From positions 838,501 to 902,500 of the forward strand of contig JAUIRK010001057.1 of the NCBI GenBank assembly GCA_030549495.1: a DNA stretch of 64,000 bases, read 5' to 3'. Below the pieces are notes generated by a model. The model ran no database searches. It saw only the letters and a list, made by a program, of their open reading frames with translations, and was not told the DNA's origin. Shown piece after piece: positions 61,366 through 64,000 of this stretch. This DNA is from Nectonema munidae. Lineage: Eukaryota > Nematomorpha > Nectonematoida > Nectonematidae. Each line of letters starts with the position of its first letter. Position 1 is the first letter of the stretch. Made by a program: the position numbers and the translations under genes.

Positions 61366-62960
61366 ATGTCTAGAAAAAGTTTAAATTCACCAGATATAGT
61401 CTGCTATGTTTGTGGAGAATTCACTCCTGTAAGTTCACGAAACTCCTTTGTTAAAACGTTGCTATCTAGCTTATTTTGGATGTAAGCCTCATAAAGCTTG
61501 TAAAAATTGAAAATGTGGTCAATAAAAAAACTTAAAATCATGCCTTTTGGAGTTCCAATGATTTGGCGCGAACAAAAGGACCGCCTTAATGATTGCTACT
61601 TTTGTATGACCAAAGTAGCTGGTTTCAACAAAAAAAATTAAAAAAAAACATATTATACCCTAACATTCCATCTGCACTTAGACCTGTACCTCATTCTAAT
61701 GATATACCTATAACTGAAGTACCCAAAAATATAAGTTTTTTTTCAGAAACGGAGTCAAGTGAAGAGGAAGAAAAAACAAGCTCTGATCTATCTACTGATT
61801 CTCTCCCAAAACTTTTTGACCAATTTGAGTTAAATGATTTCGTAAGAGATCTCAACCTCTCTAAAAAAGTGCCAAACTACTAGGCTCTAGACTGAAAAAT
61901 AAGAATCTTTTAACTGCTTCGACAACTTTCCCTTGGTACCGTTATCGTGAACAAGAGTTTACTCAATTTTTTAAAAAAAAAGACAATTTAATTTTTTGTT
62001 GGAATGTTAAAGGTCTCGTTGAACAAATGGGACTTGAATTCAAAATAGAAGATTGGAGACTCTTCATTGATTCTTCAAAAAATGTCTAGAAGCAGTTCTT
62101 TTACACAATGGAAACACAATTCGATCTTTACCAATTGGTCATAGTTTTCACATGAAAGAAACTTATGAGAATTTGAAAATTTTAATTAACGCAATAGACT
62201 ATAATGAAAACAAAGTGGGGATTTCAAAGTCATTGCACTTCTGATTGGTTTCCAAAAGGGATACACAAAGTATCCTTGCTTTCTGGGCCTCTGGAACAGC
62301 AGAGCAAAAGAAACACATTACGAGATGAAAACTTACCCGAAAAGAACAAATTTTTTACCTGAAATGTTCAATATAATACCTACTCCACGTGTAGATCCTG
62401 AAAAATTTTTGCTTCCACCCTTGCATATTAAGCTGGGATAAATTAAAAATTTTACAAAGTATTTGAATTAACAAAACGCTGCATTCAAGTATTTGCAAAA
62501 AAAAATTCCCACAAATGAAGTGATGCGAAATTGAAAGCTGAGATTTTTATTGGTCCCCAAATTAAAGAAAAGGATGATGATTTTGAAAAAAAATCTGATA
62601 GAAAGTGAAAAAAAAGCATGGGTATTGTTTAAAAATGTTGTTGAAAATTTTTTAGGTAACAAAAGGAAGACTGAATATGAAAAAATAGTTGAAGAATTAA
62701 TTTCAAATTTTCGTGATCTCGGTTTCGGAATGGGTTTAATAATGCACTTTTTACAATTCCCATTTCGATTATTTTCCTGATGACTGTGGAAATTATAGTG
62801 AAGAGCAAGGTGAACGTTTTCACCAAGATATAAGTGAAATGGAAAAAAGGTATCAAGGAAAATGGAGTGTCAATATGATGGCGGACTACTGTTGGTCTAT
62901 AAAATGGGATAATTCAAATTCTTTGCACAAAAGAAAAGTTAAAAAAGTCTTTTTTGTAGA
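61366..62960 (+). pseudogene. Fossil copy of a dispersed gene family of unknown mechanism
   Basis: Pieces occur in order: MSRKSLNSPDIVCYVCGEFT, FGVPMIWREQKD and NDCYFCM (cysteine pairs at the N-terminus). Then comes an acidic linker ending LFDQFELNDFVRDLNLSKK (to 61883), VLLHNGNTIRSLPIGHS, FLGNKRK.EYEK and SEEQGERFHQDI.EMEKRYQGKW..NMMADYCW near 62790-62910. From memory this matches proteins scattered in many copies through arthropod genomes and annotated as uncharacterised. The element is broken in several places. No terminal repeats or flank duplication were found, so its class (DNA transposon or other) stays open. The SEEQGERFHQ stretch could be a catalytic Glu region, but that is speculation. 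Confidence 0.65.
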
Positions 62961-64000
62961 TTTGTATAATTCTTTTTTTGTGTATTTAAAGTTTTTGTTT
63001 GTATACAATATACATGTACCTTTTTTCCAATAATTCAAATTTTATATGAAAATTTTTAGAACGTGTTTAATTCGAAACTCTTACGTGATGTTGCAAAACT
63101 ACTAACATTTTTGTAATCACCAGGATAAAATTGACTAGAATATCATGTTTAAATTAAAATAAAAATTAAAATTTGTGCTTGCAATTCATCTTGATAAGTC
63201 CTTAGAAGTGACAAATTGTACATGGGCTCTAATATTTGCCGGGAAGTAGTAAAGGAAAGGATTAAGGAATAATTTTGGATGATGTAAGTAACGTCGAAAA
63301 GACAAAATGACTTTCCAGTGAAATAATCATTTTCCAAGCAACATATGAAGTCATAAAATCTTAGAAACTCCACTACTGATGGGGACAGCAGATGCAGCTA
63401 TGTTAGGACCACTGCTCATTCTAAGAACAATTGGGGTTCAAGTTTTTCTTCGGTGATGCCCAAATTTAGCCAGGGATCGGAATTCATATGTTAGCTTTTA
63501 TATCGGATTTAGAAGTAACGCCAGAAAGCAAAAGAGGAAGTACATTTGTGCTAGTGACAACTAACTTAGTTAACAAATTAGCTATTTTGATTAATAGTGC
63601 TTTTAGTAGCAGCTAAAATATACGACATCTTGTCACATTAGCGATTTTGGTTCTAGCTATCATGAATCAAGCCAACACTGAGAAAATAAATTAGTTCCAT
63701 ACTTGTTAATTAAATTAGTAGACGCTTTCACCAATGAATTAGTAAGGTTTACCAGCTTAAAAGTATAACCTCCTAATATGAGAATAATTACTAGTTATAG
63801 TTTTGACTCCTTCTACATAAATTATTAAAAAAGTAAGTATATTTCTAAATAAACTAGAAAATACTTGTAACAATAGTAACTGTCCATTACTATAGTTCAG
63901 TCAACCTTGCTATTATTAATCCAGTATAGAGTCCAATAAAGTAACATCAAATTTGAAAATTGACCTAAATAAGTTTAAAAAATTGTTTTGAAAATTTAAA
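62961..64000. other. 3' flank with one possible minus-strand exon
   Basis: At 63178-63405 the minus strand, after CCCCATCAG, is open for about 75 codons reading VEFLRFYDFICCLENDYF and later SRQILEPMYNLSLL to a stop. It is coding-like but unidentified. The remainder to the window edge shows nothing recognisable. Confidence 0.25.

Noticed and set aside
1-64000. LTR retrotransposons, endogenous viruses, Polintons, CRISPR arrays, rRNA
   Set aside because: No LTR pairs, gag-pol, integrase, capsid, protein-primed polymerase, spacer arrays or rRNA cores were recognised. All reverse transcriptase pieces are of LINE type.

Overview
The window is A/T-rich animal DNA with short GT-AG introns, one likely 55-base intron, and many decayed transposable elements. 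The load of hAT, Tigger/pogo, piggyBac-like, LINE and tRNA-SINE copies fits an arthropod genome. A crustacean such as a parasitic copepod is my guess from style, not something the sequence proves.

Host genes are sparse. The best one is a complete HUS1 gene on the minus strand (16584 back to 10487, six exons, about 310 codons), encoding a subunit of the 9-1-1 DNA-damage checkpoint clamp. On the plus strand a RING-CH (MARCH-type) E3 ubiquitin ligase starts at 32731. Its zinc-binding domain is split between a long first exon and a 40-base exon at 34490. A weaker plus-strand gene, with a SEA-like domain and two membrane-spanning exons, is proposed between 46731 and 51998. Several single exons on the minus strand (5.9-9.5 kb, 17.1-18.5 kb, 56.1-59.8 kb, 63.2 kb) look coding, but I cannot name them.

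Layout: 1-10 kb holds a SINE and possible exons. 10-19 kb holds HUS1 and a membrane-protein gene whose intron carries a Tigger-derived element. 22.8-28.3 kb is two LINE copies meeting tail to tail. 28-40 kb holds the MARCH gene plus a cluster of about 120-130 bp piggyBac-like MITEs, a long inverted repeat and hAT-type MITEs. 41.4-44 kb is a 2.5-kb DNA transposon with matching ends, an exact 8-bp target duplication and a nearly readable, divergent hAT-like transposase. 44.2-45.5 kb is a perfect hairpin and a Tigger relic. 54.6-55.7 kb is homopolymer-rich sequence of doubtful quality. 56.8-58.6 kb is a second hAT element with an exact 8-bp duplication. 61.4-63 kb is a decayed copy of a dispersed arthropod gene family of unknown mechanism.

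No rRNA, true tRNA gene, CRISPR array, LTR retrotransposon, endogenous virus or Polinton was recognised.
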